Shown here piece after piece: positions 45,224 through 57,221 of a stretch of 64,000 bases of DNA (the first letter of the stretch is position 1; each line of letters starts with the position of its first letter). Location of the stretch: contig SNVD02014757.1 of NCBI GenBank assembly GCA_013180625.2, forward strand, positions 1-64,000, read 5' to 3'. The DNA is from Boswellia sacra. Its lineage: Eukaryota > Streptophyta > Magnoliopsida > Sapindales > Burseraceae. Position numbers and translations under genes: made by a program. A model generated the notes under the pieces. The model was not told the origin of the DNA. It did not search any database and saw only the letters and a list, made by a program, of their open reading frames with translations.

Positions 45224-47615
45224 TTGATGGTGAATGCAATGGATCTGGCAATGGACATGACTATCACACAATCACCTATTATATTCAAAGAAAACCCAAA
45301 CATGGTTTTATCCTTTTTTTTCTATCTTATTTTTGTGAAGGAAAAACAATTTTCTTTGGTTTTCCTTTGGTTAACAGTCAACAAAACCCAATATAAGATT
45401 AAAATAAAATAGTTTTTCCTTTTTTCTTTTTGTGATGGAAAAAATATGAGACACTCAAACATAAAAATTTTGTGGATATTATGTTATTCTTCTTCTAACT
45501 TTTCGGAAAGAGTTAGTGATAGAAAAAGTTTGAAGAAAAACCAATTCAGTGGGGGCTTTGATTTTTTAAATATGCCTTCTATAATTGACAACTTTTTTCT
45601 TTTTATTAAACCACAAATAAAATATTTTCTTAATATTTTTTCCCCTTTGGGCAAAAAGATGAGCTTATATGAGCTTTACCTCACTCGGTGTGCGCACTTA
45701 TGTGCTAACTTTTGGATATGAATATTAGGTAAAGATTGGGTACACAATTTGGGTTTTTTCTTTTTATAACTATGAAATCAAGATGACATAATTTTGCTAT
45801 TTTCATTTCACAAGAAGACAAGTGGTAAGTTTTCTATTTTTTATATAAAATGGTGCCGAAATTGAAGATACAAGTCTATGAGCTAATCAAGTGTATAGGG
45901 ATTAGGAAAGGGCCATGTTGGATGAATTGTGGATGAGGCAAACTTTGTGGGGTTTAGTGGGATTTCTTATGCCCAAAAAATAAATCATTTCTTATAAAAG
46001 ACAAATAAATTCAATCTAATTGGTAAGTATAAGCTATCATATGACATCCTAACAACATATAATAATGTTTCAATGATGTTAAAATTTGTGAAAATATTTA
46101 TTCTAAAGGAAAGATTTACAATATTATTTCTTTCTATATAAACTATGACACCGTCATAACCCATTCTCAAGTTAAACAAATTTACCTTTAGATATGTGAG
46201 ATTTGATGTGATGTAGTATCGTTAAATTTGATCTAAATTAGTTAAAGTGTAATTATTTCAGTAACCCATTAATAAAAATGACTAAAATTTTGTAATGATT
46301 GATGAAAATTGGAAGAAGATAAAGAGGGCTAGCTAAGCAGCTAAGTTGGGGAAGTGCTTCATGGACAAGGCAGGGGGGTGAGGGTCTACTTGTTTGGAAG
46401 TTGGAACTTGTAATAATTATTATATAATAAGTGCTTTCCTTCTACTTATTTATTTATTTATTTTTATAATTGCTTTCTGGGAAGTGGATAAGAGTGCCAG
46501 AGGAGCGTAGTGTATTGTATGTTTTGCTCCGCTGGTTTTCATTTCAAACATATGAAATTTTGGAGCTTGGTCACTTCTCCATCATTAAACTATAAAAAGA
46601 CAATCTCACTTATCTCCCCTAAGATTTGAAAACACACCAGTTACCTCCCAACGATGTTTAAGAAAAGCCACATCCCTCCTTATACAAATTAAAATTTTTG
46701 TCAATCTCACAATATGGTTGATAACACAAATGTCAAGTATACTTATAAGGTTTTATAGTACAATTTATGAATAATTTTTTACTATAACTTTTAATGCAGT
46801 TTCTATATTTATTTATTTTAGAAAATATAATAGTTTTTATATTTTCTTGAGGTGCAACTTTGGAAGAGAGCAAAAGTGCTTCAATCATGGAGAGGTAACT
46901 TGCCGTACCATAATATAGTATATTTGGTTCTAACAACTGAAGAGCAATCAGTTGAAACAAAGAATCAAATCTGAAGATTCCAATATGTGGGCAAGAAGAT
47001 TGAAAAGTGTTTTACTTGATAACTTCACCCTTGGTTTGATGTAAATTGAGATGGTAATATTTATGCCATCCAGATCAATGGACAATGCCAACATATCTTG
47101 AGTTGGATGAACATCAAAGGCATATTCAAGGAGAAGGAAAGATCTAAGAATTGGAGGAAGGGGAGCAAAATGACTAGAATAGGCGGAGAAGCCTCAAAGT
47201 AGATACTTCAAACAGCATTTGGTGCATTATAAGCACCAAAGAGAACCATCCAAATCTAGCATTGTGTCATTGTGTCAATGATGCATAACTAAAAGAGTCG
47301 TGTCTACAAGTTAGCGATTTGATGAACTAAGCTCTGTATTCATTAATCGTAAAAGAAATGTTAAATTGAATTGAAGGATGAGCACTAACCTTCTTCATAA
47401 TGACAAGCTTGCATATTGTGGCAAACTCTCGACAAAATCAACTCTGTTCTGAAAAGGAACACTGATTCTGCAATGCCTATGACGTATGATGAGTATTATA
47501 ACCATCTACTACCTAATAAGGTTGTTATTTCTGAAAAAGTTAATTCTCACCTTTTCTAATACTCCTTATTAGAAGATAGAATGTACGAATTTCTTGATTT
47601 TACTATTTATGACCC
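45224..47615. other. Convergent intergenic region between MED26C and MNU
   Basis: Holds the 3' UTRs of both genes, otherwise AT-rich. I found no third gene, and no transposon ends that pair. Confidence 0.5.
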
Positions 47616-50600
47616 TCAGCCTTGCATCTTTGACTCGCCTGATTTCTTCAAGCTACCTAATATTCCATCAATCAGCTTGTCCTTGTTATCATCAATTGAG
47701 TCTGAAACAAAAGAATAGTTCCTTTGGGGTCTTTGCTTTCGTCCAAAGATCCCAGAATAAGTTTCGCTCTTGCTTGCTAGTTCTGATGAAGGAAATGGCT
47801 TTACACCATTAGTGGAACAGTCAACCATACCATCAACATTCAGAGATTTTTCTTTTCTCTTGTCACCTTCCTGACTGCTGTACCATGAATCTAAAATTTG
47901 TAATAATGAGCTATCTTCCTCATTTATCCCCGGCTTCCTTTGCCCTTCTGGAAGTGTTTCAGCTGAGGTTTCTCCTTCTGAATCAGAAATTTCATCATCT
48001 GAGACAGAAGGTTCATAATCAGGATATGTTTGTTTTATTCCTTCTTTTGTTTTGCTTGTTTTCAGCATTGCTTGCACTTCCTTTCTGTCAACACTCAAGT
48101 TGGAAACAGGTCCCAGCTCCTCCCATGGAGAGTCAGAGTCATCATTCTTCTTTGATGTCTCAGATAATTCACTATCTGAGTTGGCAGACAGTTCATGGGC
48201 ATTTTCTTCTTGAGCATTAGAAACACGAGTTTCCGAGTCAGAGTCACCACCTACTATACCGGAAGGGTAAATATAACTGGACTCGATTTTCACCCCTTTC
48301 ATTATCTGTAGTAGGGATGCCAACTTCAGGTAACCAAGCTTCTGTAATTCAAGATGGTATCCATACCTCTCAAGAAAAAGCTTTCTGAAGGCACCCATAT
48401 TATATCCTTCAGGATACTGCTTCAGGATTTCATTCACAAGCTTTTGACAGTCAGCTAATATGTCATATCTAGATCTGTCTGAAGGTTTCTTAGTGCTGCT
48501 GCTAGGAGCAGAAACTCCAGTATGAGAAATATTCTGCACTTTTTCCTCACCATTGAGCTCTGGTGCATTCAGCGGGTTGCATTGTGACTGTGTACCCAAA
48601 AAGATTGATCTCAACCCATTGGCACCACTAGAATTACCCAAGGAAGACCTCTTTTCAACCGGGCGAGTAAGCTTGGAAGGTGACATTTCGGATGAGCAAT
48701 CATCCACCCATTTTTTCTCTGATATCAATAAATCTACCAGGTTAAGAAGATCACTGTCACTGAGATCCCTAAGAGCCACCGGACCTTCTTTTTTCAGACA
48801 CTGTGCCATCTGTTCCCTGAAACAAATCACCGAGGAAGGAATATTAGAACATAATTTTGACTGCAGCTATTTAAATTCTGAACATCATCATGTTTAAAAA
48901 TTTTTATCTCATCATTAATGAATCCTTTTATAATCATATTATTTCATAAGCTGAAACTACTTTACAAGTTGCAGAAATTCAAAAGCGAAAGCAAAATATA
49001 TAATGAATGAATGCCATCCTTTTAGGTAGTTGCGCCATCCAATCTGAGAACTTACTGTCAGAATATGCAAACATTCAGGGTCTGATCCCATCTCTTCGCT
49101 GAACATCATAGCATTCAAAACTTCAAAAGAATAATAAATCTACCTGACAATTACTTTTTCAGTCTCTATAATTCCATATAGCATGCACCTTACACTTTTA
49201 TAAGTGACCAAAATTTTATTGGCTGATAAATTTCTAAAATTTCAATGTGAAATAACAAGCAAAGTACAGTATGTGAACAAAGGGTGTTGCATGTCTTGAC
49301 AGGCGCTTTTTATGTGTACTTATATTTGACATCTATAGTTTTTCCTCTCCTTGAAACTCGAAAAAGTTAGGGGAAAAGAGAGAGAACCAATCAAAGCAAA
49401 AGCAAGTACCTGGTTCTTGACTGAGAGACAATGGCTGATCCTCCAGGTGAATTGATAAAGGATTCCATGTCAGACCAGAAGGAATCCTTAGAAAAAACCT
49501 TGTGTTTTTGAGAATTACTCTTTACCTCAGGCTGTCTTTCATTGGATGGATCACCTAATTTATCTGTATCTTGGATGCTACTCCAAAATTTAAACCAGTT
49601 TATCATGCGATTCAGAACACCTGGACTTGTGGTAGATTTGTCACCACATGCTTCAGCACTTATAGCAGATTTATTCTCTTCAGCTGATTCCACTGGAGAA
49701 GAGTCCTGCCTTGGGGATCTCATGCATTTCTCATCAACCTTTGTCCTGTCAAACTTATCACTATAAGCACAAGATTTTTCAGGGGTGTTCTGATTTGCCT
49801 TCTCCAATATATCTCCTGAGTCAGTACATTTTGCTCGAATGTTCTCACTTTTTATTTCAGAAACAACATCATTACCACCAAATAATCTTAGCCAAATTTT
49901 TCTGAAGAATCCTACTTCAGATGCAGAATCTTGTTCCACCACAGGAGGCAGATTTCCCTCAACATCCTGAATGCTAAATGGCTTAGCAACCTTCTTCTCA
50001 GTAGAAGGTGTATGTTGCATATTTCTCATACGCTCTTGAACTTCCATGGTGACAACTTCCTCACTTAATTCAGGCAGCTGCTGAGTTTTTCCACAGGGCT
50101 CTTCCGCCTTTACTTCAGAGGATAAAGGCAACATTGACTTACCATTAATAGCTCCATCTTTATAGCTTTCCTCACCATTCCACTTTGAAGGCTTTGAGAT
50201 GTCCTGATCTCCATTTCTACAAATATGTCCACTAGATGTACCTGGACCAGACTCAAACGGTTCAGGAGCTTTTGGACTGATTCCACGAACAAAAAACTGA
50301 CCATCACTTCCAGGTTGAAGCTTTAAAATATGTGGCATTGATAAAAGAAAACGGGAGAACTTCTTATGTCCATAGAGGTCTCTATCTATACTCACAGAAC
50401 TTTTGCTCAATTCTGACCGAAGTTCTGTAATGGAAATTCCTTTAGGATATGATTGTAAAATTTGCCGAATCAGCCTGACAACTGCTTTAGGTATTGGACG
50501 AAGCTTAGAATCTGAAGCAAGATCAGAGACTTCTTCAGTATATGAACTTGCTAGCTGCTCAGCAGTAGAAAAAGGATCTTCAAGAGGTGCCTTATAATGG

Positions 50601-52362
50601 CCATACCAGGAACCATAAGGACCGTCAGGAGGCTGATTAAAATACTTTCCAGTGAGGTTCTCCCCTCGAACCAAAGAATTCCAATGCCACATGATACTTG
50701 CAGCACTGCAAAGAACACCAGGAGCAGTTTCTGGACTTGCAAGCAAAATGTTATAGTTGTTCATCCTTAAACGATGCAAAGTGCTAGCAAAATCCCTGTC
50801 ACCAGAGATTAAGAAAAGATGCGCTGGTGGAGGATTTTGAGAAACCCAGTACATTAGATCTACAAGAAGCGATCTATCAGCACTATTCTTTCCACCTGCA
50901 TTATTGGAACCCTTGCATGTTAAATAGCTAGGATCCTGAGGAATTAACTGCAAAGACATTAAACATCAGGACATCAAGAAAGTCAAATAACCCATAATGA
51001 CACAAAGTTGATCGTTGTAATTTTAGCCGTGACTCTTTTTGCTAACAAAGAGATGAAGTAGAAAAACTTCAAATCGACAAGGGATTCATGGTATTGATTC
51101 AAAGCCATATAACTTAATCATTTTTCTTTGCTCTCATGTCCAGAAGTTAGAATGGCAGAATCATAACATGCATATATATGCTCTCATGTCCTGAAGGCCA
51201 TGGAGTTATAACGCTCAACCAACAATCTCCATCCCCTTTCTTTCTCTCCAGTTGGATATCAATTAACAGATTACCATCTCTCACAATAAATGTTAACATA
51301 ATCCTGAAAATGCTGTTAATCAAGAAATGATTGAAGTTTGTTTGACATTGCAATTTGCAGTTTCTAGCATAAAATCTAAATCAACATACTGTTTGAGCAA
51401 AAAAAACAGCTATAGCCATTCCTCAACAGGGGTGATACTGTCGTAACCAGAAGTGAAAATCAATAAAAAACACTGGTTGCCTATTCATTTGATTGCCAAG
51501 AGTTAAAAGCCAAAGCAATAAATGGCAGCTAATCATGAAATAAACGCGGTCAAATTTGAAGCACCCTCCCTTATTGGACAATCTACATGGAAATTTAAAT
51601 CCTACCAACAGCTTCCCTCTAAATAACTTTTCAACCGACCATCTAACTACAAGGGAAGCCGTAAGAAATGACCACCAATCGGCAACAGCCACCAGGTCCG
51701 CAACAATTGATGGGCATAGTCCTTGAGGAATCCAGCACAAGACAGATTTATCGCTAATTAGATATTAGAAAGTGGCAATCATTTAGTCACTAAGCATCTA
51801 TAAATTATAATGCCAATTCTCTAGCCCACTTGAAGAATTTGAAAGCATTACTTAATTATTCTAATAAAACAAAACATACAAGAATTTGAATTAAAAAGAA
51901 ACGCCCTAAAGCATTTGCCTGCATATATTTTTCTACTTAAAAAAATTCATAAAAGCTCCTCTAACACTGAAAGATTAAAAATTTATAGGTAGATAGAAAC
52001 CAAATAAGGTATATACCACGAGGAACATGAGTAATGTTAATTCCAGTAGACGATAGCGCCTCCTGAGTGCTCCTGGAGAGCTGCAAAACGTCTCCAAAGG
52101 CGGTGATCGTAATGGGGCCCTTCATCCCATTTGCCCTGATGGCTGCAGTGATGGCGTGAGCAACCTTGAAAACATTAACGCCTGCAGGCACATTGCAGTT
52201 CTCAAAATCCCACCACACTGAAACCCCCACGTTCCGGGACTCCTCCTCGTGACGCCTCGACGACGGGAAAGAGGATGTGGAGAAATGGGAGATGAAAATT
52301 CTACAGTGGAACAGAGAAGAGGAAGGGGCATGGAAGAGGGCTTTTGAGGACATGGGTTTCAT
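47616..52362 (-). CDS. NYN-domain / LOTUS-domain mitochondrial nuclease (MNU-like)
   Basis: The exons are 52017-52362, 49410-50895 and 47616-48816 (GT-AG, phases agree), giving 1010 residues. The N-terminus (about 1-40) is rich in Ser, Arg and hydrophobic residues, lacks acids before residue 39, and looks like a mitochondrial presequence. Residues about 45-190 form a NYN (PIN-like) nuclease domain: V-W-W-D-F-E-N-C-N-V-P with Asp52, Asp122, and I-S-G-D-R-D-F with Asp148/Asp150 as likely metal ligands. An OST-HTH/LOTUS domain lies at about 240-315 and a second at about 725-800, joined by a long low-complexity Ser/Glu-rich linker. The C-terminal quarter is acidic. In Arabidopsis, MNU1/MNU2 help trim 5' ends of mitochondrial transcripts. 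Introns 1 (50896-52016) and 2 (48817-49409) hold no other gene. Three site-II motifs lie upstream. Confidence 0.92.
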
Positions 52363-52582
52363 GGTTGATTAGGGTTTTAGGTTTTTGGAAGGAAATGGGA
52401 AGTGGGTTGCGTCAGTTCATGTTGAAAGTAACGAAATTTTGAGTATTTGATGAGAGAATTATTAGGGTTTTAGAGATGGTGAGTGGAGGTGGAGGAGGAA
52501 GATGAGAGAAAGGCCTAAAACCCTATCGCACGTGCCGTGCACATGCGTTGTTTGAATTTGGGTTGGGTTAAGCTGTGCCGAT

Positions 52583-52644
52583 TGGGCTAGGATTTTGGTT
52601 GGTCTAATCGTGGCCCAAGAAAAAGTCTGTTTTCTGATGGCCCA
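52583..52644 (-). promoter_or_regulatory. Cluster of three site-II (TGGGCY) motifs upstream of MNU
   Basis: TGGGCT at 52583-52588 (plus strand) and TGGGCC on the minus strand at 52612-52617 and 52639-52644, about 220-285 bp upstream of the start codon. Site-II elements bind TCP factors and are enriched in plant nuclear genes for mitochondrial and ribosomal proteins. This fits a mitochondrial RNA-processing enzyme. Function here is inference. Confidence 0.55.
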
Positions 52645-52879
52645 TTCACTTCCTAAATTGAATTATAGCATGATTTTGGGTGAATACTAAGGCTGTGTGC
52701 GATTTCGTTTTCATTTCCCCGTTTTCCGTTTTGAACGTTTTCAAAAACAAGAGATAAGTGTGCGTTTTTATTCCCAAAACTCATTTTCATAAAACAGATT
52801 TTCGGACGTTTTTACCCCTGGTTTATCCCCAAAATCTACAAACAGTCCCAAACCCTGGTTTACCCATAAAATCATTTTT

Positions 52880-53385
52880 GGTTTCCAAACGCCCGTCCTC
52901 CCTTTCCCCACCGAATACATCCTCTCCTACAACCGCCCGATCTGCCTTGCCGCCGTCGCGTCCTCCTCTCCTCTCGTCCACCGTCAGCGCCTGAGCCTTT
53001 CTCCTTCTCCGTCGGCGCATTGTTTTTAACTCTCTTCAACTTTTCCTCTCGTTCTCCACCGAAGACCACCTCAGAACCGGCGGTCGATCTGCCTTGCCAC
53101 ATCGCCTCCTCCTTTCCTCCCGGTCTCCGTCGGCGCCTGGGCCTTTCTCGGCCTCATCACCTCTCCTCTCATCGCCTCATCTTGGCTCATCTTCGCCACC
53201 GACACAAGCAGAACAAGCGCGGCAGCTCGTCCTCGTCGTCGGCGCCACCGTCACCAGCCCCAACATCAGCCGCTTGCCCGTAAGTTCCGGCCTTTCTCGA
53301 CCTCACCACCTCCCATCTCGCCTCTTCTTATCTCCTCTCATTCGCCGTCGCCGATCTGCTCAACTAATACCCGGTTGTGTGAGGT
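52880..53385. other. C-rich leader-like region within the PIF/Harbinger-like element
   Basis: CT- and CG-rich DNA, unlike the AT-rich surroundings, with duplicated blocks: GATCTGCCTTGCC at about 52939 and 53084, and CTCCGTCGGCGC at about 53009 and 53124. It is open in several frames only because stops are rare in such composition; no protein family is recognised. Confidence 0.5.
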
Positions 53386-53621
53386 AACAGCTGAATGAAT
53401 ATATTGGGTTTTTGTGGATTTATTCAATGAAAAATGTGTGGAGATTGGTGTGTTTGCTGGTGGTATTGGATGTTGGTTGCTCAAAATTCGGCAGTTTGTG
53501 GAATTGATTTGTTCTTTTGTATGTATAAAAATGAAATTGATGTCTGAATTGAGGTGATTATTAGGTTTCCCTTGAATTGAAATGAATTGGTGAAATGAAT
53601 TGGCTGAATTGATGTTCGTTC

Positions 53622-54244
53622 AAATTATGTCGGGTGCAGGAGCTAGCAAGTGGGTTTTTTTTGAAAAACTAGATCAGTTAATCGGTCCTACCGCGAAAAT
53701 TCCGGTGGCTGTGACAATAGCTTCAGCGGCTGCGGGTAGCTCCAGGGTACCAATGGGGATTCCTGTTGGAATGAGGAGTAGTCAGATGCTGGTTGCAAAG
53801 AATCAGCCACACTTACAATTGAGGAAAGGGAGTGGGGGAGTGCCAGCCCCAGCCATTGTGGATACAGAGTCGGAGGAGTCAGAGGAGGAATCGAGGGATT
53901 CGATGGACAGTCTTCCTCCCCAGAAGAGGCAGAGAGCGACAGTGGACGCGAGTAAGGGGAGGAAGGAGAAGGGTTGTTGGGGTGATTCAGTGAGGATGTT
54001 GACACAAGCTATATTGAAGTTTGGGGAAGCTTATGAGCAAGCAGAGAGCGCAAAGTTGCACCAAATAGTGGAAATGGAGAAGCAGAGGATGAAGTTTGCT
54101 AAAGAGCTGGAGCTGCAAAGGACGCAGTTTTTTATGAAGACGCAGTTGGAGATTTCACAGTTGAAACATGGAAGGACTGGGAATGTAAGTAATCATCATA
54201 GGAACAATAATAACAATAACAATAGTGATAGTACTAGTAACTGA
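53622..54244 (+). pseudogene. Truncated trihelix (ASIL-like) transcription factor, captured
   Basis: The frame runs from M-S-G-A-G-A-S-K-W-V-F-F-E-K-L-D-Q-L-I-G to a stop at 54242-54244, about 200 residues. The S-K-W-V-F-F-x-K-L-D segment is the last helix region of the trihelix (SANT-like) DNA-binding domain of ASIL-type factors. The first two helices that should precede it are absent; upstream sequence becomes unrelated at about 53620. After the truncated domain come a Ser/Glu-rich acidic linker, a basic P-P-Q-K-R-Q-R motif (likely nuclear targeting) and a long C-terminal coiled coil (E-S-A-K-L-H-Q-I-V-E-M-E-K-Q-R), as in the family. An Asn-rich tail ends it. It lacks internal stops, so the capture may be recent or the frame selected. 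DNA binding is unlikely with half a domain. Confidence 0.7.
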
Positions 54245-54959
54245 TGGAATTTCTGTCTGGGTTTAGATGTGTAATTTTAAATTGAGATTTAGATTTAGAT
54301 TTCTCTGTTGTTGTCTGTGGGTGAAGAACCCCATTGATGATGAAATATTGTACTGGAATTTGTAGTCATTTGAAATTGAGTGAAAAGACATCAGCTTTTA
54401 TGCAACTGAAACAAGGATTAATGATCGTAAATACCCCAGGCATTCCTTCAAGGCCATGTTTGAAATTGCCTTGGTGATGCTATGCAATGGCCAACAAATC
54501 AATCAATTCGGTTGGTCAGGCCTTTCTTATTGCTCACTAACACTGTTACACTACACATTTGTGTTACAAAACAAAAAGGAAAAAAGACTATTTTTATACT
54601 ACTAGGTAGCAGAAGTTAGGCTAAAATATTACCAAGAATGTTTTCTATTTTTAGCTTTGCTTCACAAATATTTGCACTATGATAAAACCAAAAAAAAAAA
54701 AAAAACAAAGAAAAAGTGTATATTTATGTACAATCACAACGTTCGTTACTAAAATTCATCATAAAGATAACGCTGCCGGGTTTGAGTTCCCAGGTTTCAT
54801 CCTTGCACCACCAAAGCAACTTGGGTAGTGCAGAAGAATAAGACTATTGCTGCGGTCTACATCTGAAAGAGCAGGAAAAAAACAAAGCATATAACCAATC
54901 TTAATTTGCATTGACATTAACGGTATTATAGATCATTTACAAATAAAATTCTGAGTAAC

Positions 54960-55510
54960 CTGTATAAATTTCATACAAGCTGCATAACAGCTGCTACTCT
55001 CAAGGTCCCATTTTGAAGGAGGTCAGCTAGCTCATCGAACAATAGAGCTGTGCGCCAACCCCATCCTTTTGGAGCTTTTGGTAAAAGAGTGCCCTTCTAT
55101 TTGAAGCTTCCAAACACCATTATTTCTCTCTTTGATGGACATATCAACTAAAAACACGCACAAAATATGCAAAGGGATAAAAGATTCCCTTGTGTGATAA
55201 GTAACAACAAAAATAAGAAAGAAAATTGACAGTTTTTTGTCAAAAGAATTTTCGATCCAATTCTCTCATTTTCTCTCCGAAAGTATTACCTGATAACGAG
55301 CAGTGACCTTTTCACGAGAATCCAAATACGTGTAAACCTGAAAAATGAACTCTACAACATAAGCAGGTATGGAAATGATGACCAGAAACTTTGAAGAAAA
55401 ATTTACAAAACAAAAAGGAGAGCACATAAAGAGAGACACGTGATAAAGCTAACCTTTCTACGAGAATCAGCAATCTCTGCCTTCCGACGATGAAGAAACA
55501 ATCCTGAATT
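54960..55510 (-). pseudogene. Exon-like fragments of an unidentified host gene
   Basis: On the minus strand three short open segments have splice-like ends. One near 55454-55505 reads F-L-H-R-R-K-A-E-I-A-D-S-R-R-K before a GTTAG donor. One near 55290-55340 reads V-Y-T-Y-L-D-S-R-E-K-V-T-A-R-Y-Q before GTAATA. The last, near 54965-55145, has G-W-G-W-R-T-A-L-L-F-D-E-L in one frame. I do not recognise the family. Their position opposite the trihelix fragment suggests a second captured gene piece. Confidence 0.35.
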
Positions 55511-56120
55511 ATACATTAATACATTGTGAACCGAGAAACACAGGATAATTGTTTATAAGGAAAGTATTTCCATAATGATGATTAAAGTTATGGAGGAGCA
55601 ACATGGAGATATGCCCACAGTTGAACTGAACATGTCAATTGAACAAACAAAATCATGGAGACAGTATAGGGACAACATAGCTTTAAGGATGTGGCAGGAT
55701 TATATTCAACGTGGGAGATAGATATTTGTAATCATATATTTGTTTTTTATTATAATGTGTTCGGGTATGTAGGGAAATAGTAATAACTGTTAACAAGCCT
55801 ATTATTTATACAGTTTGATGGAACAAGTGTTTTGGATTCATTTCCAAACGTATTTTATCTTTTTGTTTTGAAGATTTATTTCAATGGCTCATTATGTTGT
55901 TTTTGTTTTAAAAATTTTCGGTGAGTTCTTTTATGAATCCAGTACTTAGGTTTTCAACTGAATTTAGGAATATGTGGTTGATTTTGAATTTTTTTGAATT
56001 TTGAAAAGAATATGTGGTAAAAATTGGATAGAAACTGTATTGAAAAATGTGCAGAACAAAAAACTGGATTTGAAAACAAGAAAGAACAGAGAACAATTCC
56101 AGAATTCATTTCCAAATACA

Positions 56121-56328
56121 TATCTTGTTTTTGTTTTCAAAATTCCAATTCCAGAAAACATTTTCAAACGCATATCTTGTTTTTGTTCTCGAAATTCCAT
56201 TTCCAGAAAACATTTCCAAACGCATATCTTATTTTTGTTCTCGAAATTCCATTTCTAGAAAATATTTCCAAACGCATATCTTGTTTTTGTTTTCAAAATT
56301 CCATTTTCAGAAAACATTTCCAAACGCA
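56121..56328. repeat. 52-bp tandem repeat, four units
   Basis: Units start at TATCTTG/TATCTTA (56121, 56173, 56225, 56277) with an exact 52-bp period. Each has the theme TTTTTGTTTTC-AAATTCC-TT-CAGAAAA-ATTTCCAAACGCA. The array lies just inside the right end of the PIF/Harbinger-like element, as subterminal repeats often do. Confidence 0.9.
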
Positions 56329-56732
56329 TATCCATTACTTAAAATACATTCTCCGAATATATGAAATTCATTTTCCAAATCATTTTGGAAACAAAAACAC
56401 TAGAAACAAGAAAGAACACACCCTAAAGGATCTTCACCTATTTAATTGCTGATCATTTTCTTCCTTAATCTTGGGTTTCAATAATAGATAGAAAATTTAG
56501 GAATTTTCCATGGAAAAACTAAATTAATTTTGCTCAAAATTTTGTTGAAAATTATAGAATGCTGAAGTTTAAGAACACTCTCTAAGGGGGGATGTGGGTT
56601 TCATTTTAACAAAGTCTGATAGATCCAATGAGATCAAACACAAAATCTTCACTTATGATGATATAATTATTTGGTCAAAAAATTTTACATTTTTGATGAG
56701 GATATATTCTAAAATTAGTATTTGAATAATGG

Positions 56733-57212
56733 TAGCGGCGTAACCAGAAAACTTTCTTCGGATGGGCTAAAATTTTTTCCTTAATGATTGGTTTATAACA
56801 AAATTTTATTATAAAAAAAGTCCATGTATATAAGAAAAGTGTTAGGTAAAATATATATATACATATTTATTTTTATTTATATATTAACTTAAAAATTTAG
56901 ATGAGAAAGAGAAGAATAATAGAAAGTTATAATGTGGTAAATTGAGATTTAGGTGTAATTACATTTTATAACAAAATAATAAAAAGAGAATAAAGACCAT
57001 CTAAAGGATAATTTCATTTTAAATGTGGTATAAGATTTAAAATGAATTTTTTCATGTAAATCTTTTTTTTTTTTTAAGTTTGGGTGGGTCATGGAAACAA
57101 AATTATGTTTTAAAGTAAGGGTGTAAGAGTAATAATTTGAAGCTTTTATACCAAATTGAAATTTGTCTTAAATACCTGCAGCCAAGCCCAGGCAGCCCCT
57201 AGTTACGCCCCC
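56733..57212. mobile_element. Short MULE-like MITE
   Basis: The left end TAGCGGCGTAACCAG and the reverse complement of the right end GGGGGCGTAACTAGG share GGCGTAAC. The flanks GAATAATGG (56724-56732) and GAATAACGG (57213-57221) match at 8 of 9, a MULE-sized duplication. The interior is AT-rich, 480 bp in all, with no coding. Confidence 0.55.
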
Positions 57213-57221
57213 GAATAACGG

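Larger units (their letters stand above)
52691..56423. mobile_element. PIF/Harbinger-like element carrying host gene fragments
   Basis: The left end GGCTGTGTGCGATTTCGTTT and the reverse complement of the right end GGGTGTGTTCTTTCTTGTTT are similar. Both are flanked by TAA (52688-52690 and 56424-56426), the 3-bp duplication of this superfamily. Subterminal AACGTTTTCAAAAAC-like and TTTCCAAACGCATATC repeats lie at both ends. The 3.7-kb interior has no transposase. It contains a CT/CG-rich leader-like region (52880-53385), a truncated trihelix factor (about 53622-54244) and exon-like pieces of another gene on the minus strand (about 54960-55510). This makes it a gene-capturing (Pack-type) candidate. 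The end match is modest, so the borders need confirmation. Confidence 0.6.

Noticed and set aside
46985..47500. Possible retrotransposon-derived coding remnant between the convergent genes
   Set aside because: Fragments looked slightly coding-like on both strands, but no domain motif could be read; left as plain intergenic DNA.
52758..53387. Several 65-97-codon open frames on both strands, Pro/Ser/Arg-rich
   Set aside because: Open because of CT/CG-rich composition with few stops; no domain or consistent start.
55964..56452. Open frames rich in F-S-K-F-H-F-Q-K-T-F-P-N-A-Y-L repeats
   Set aside because: They are translations of the 52-bp tandem repeat in the element's end, present in several frames.
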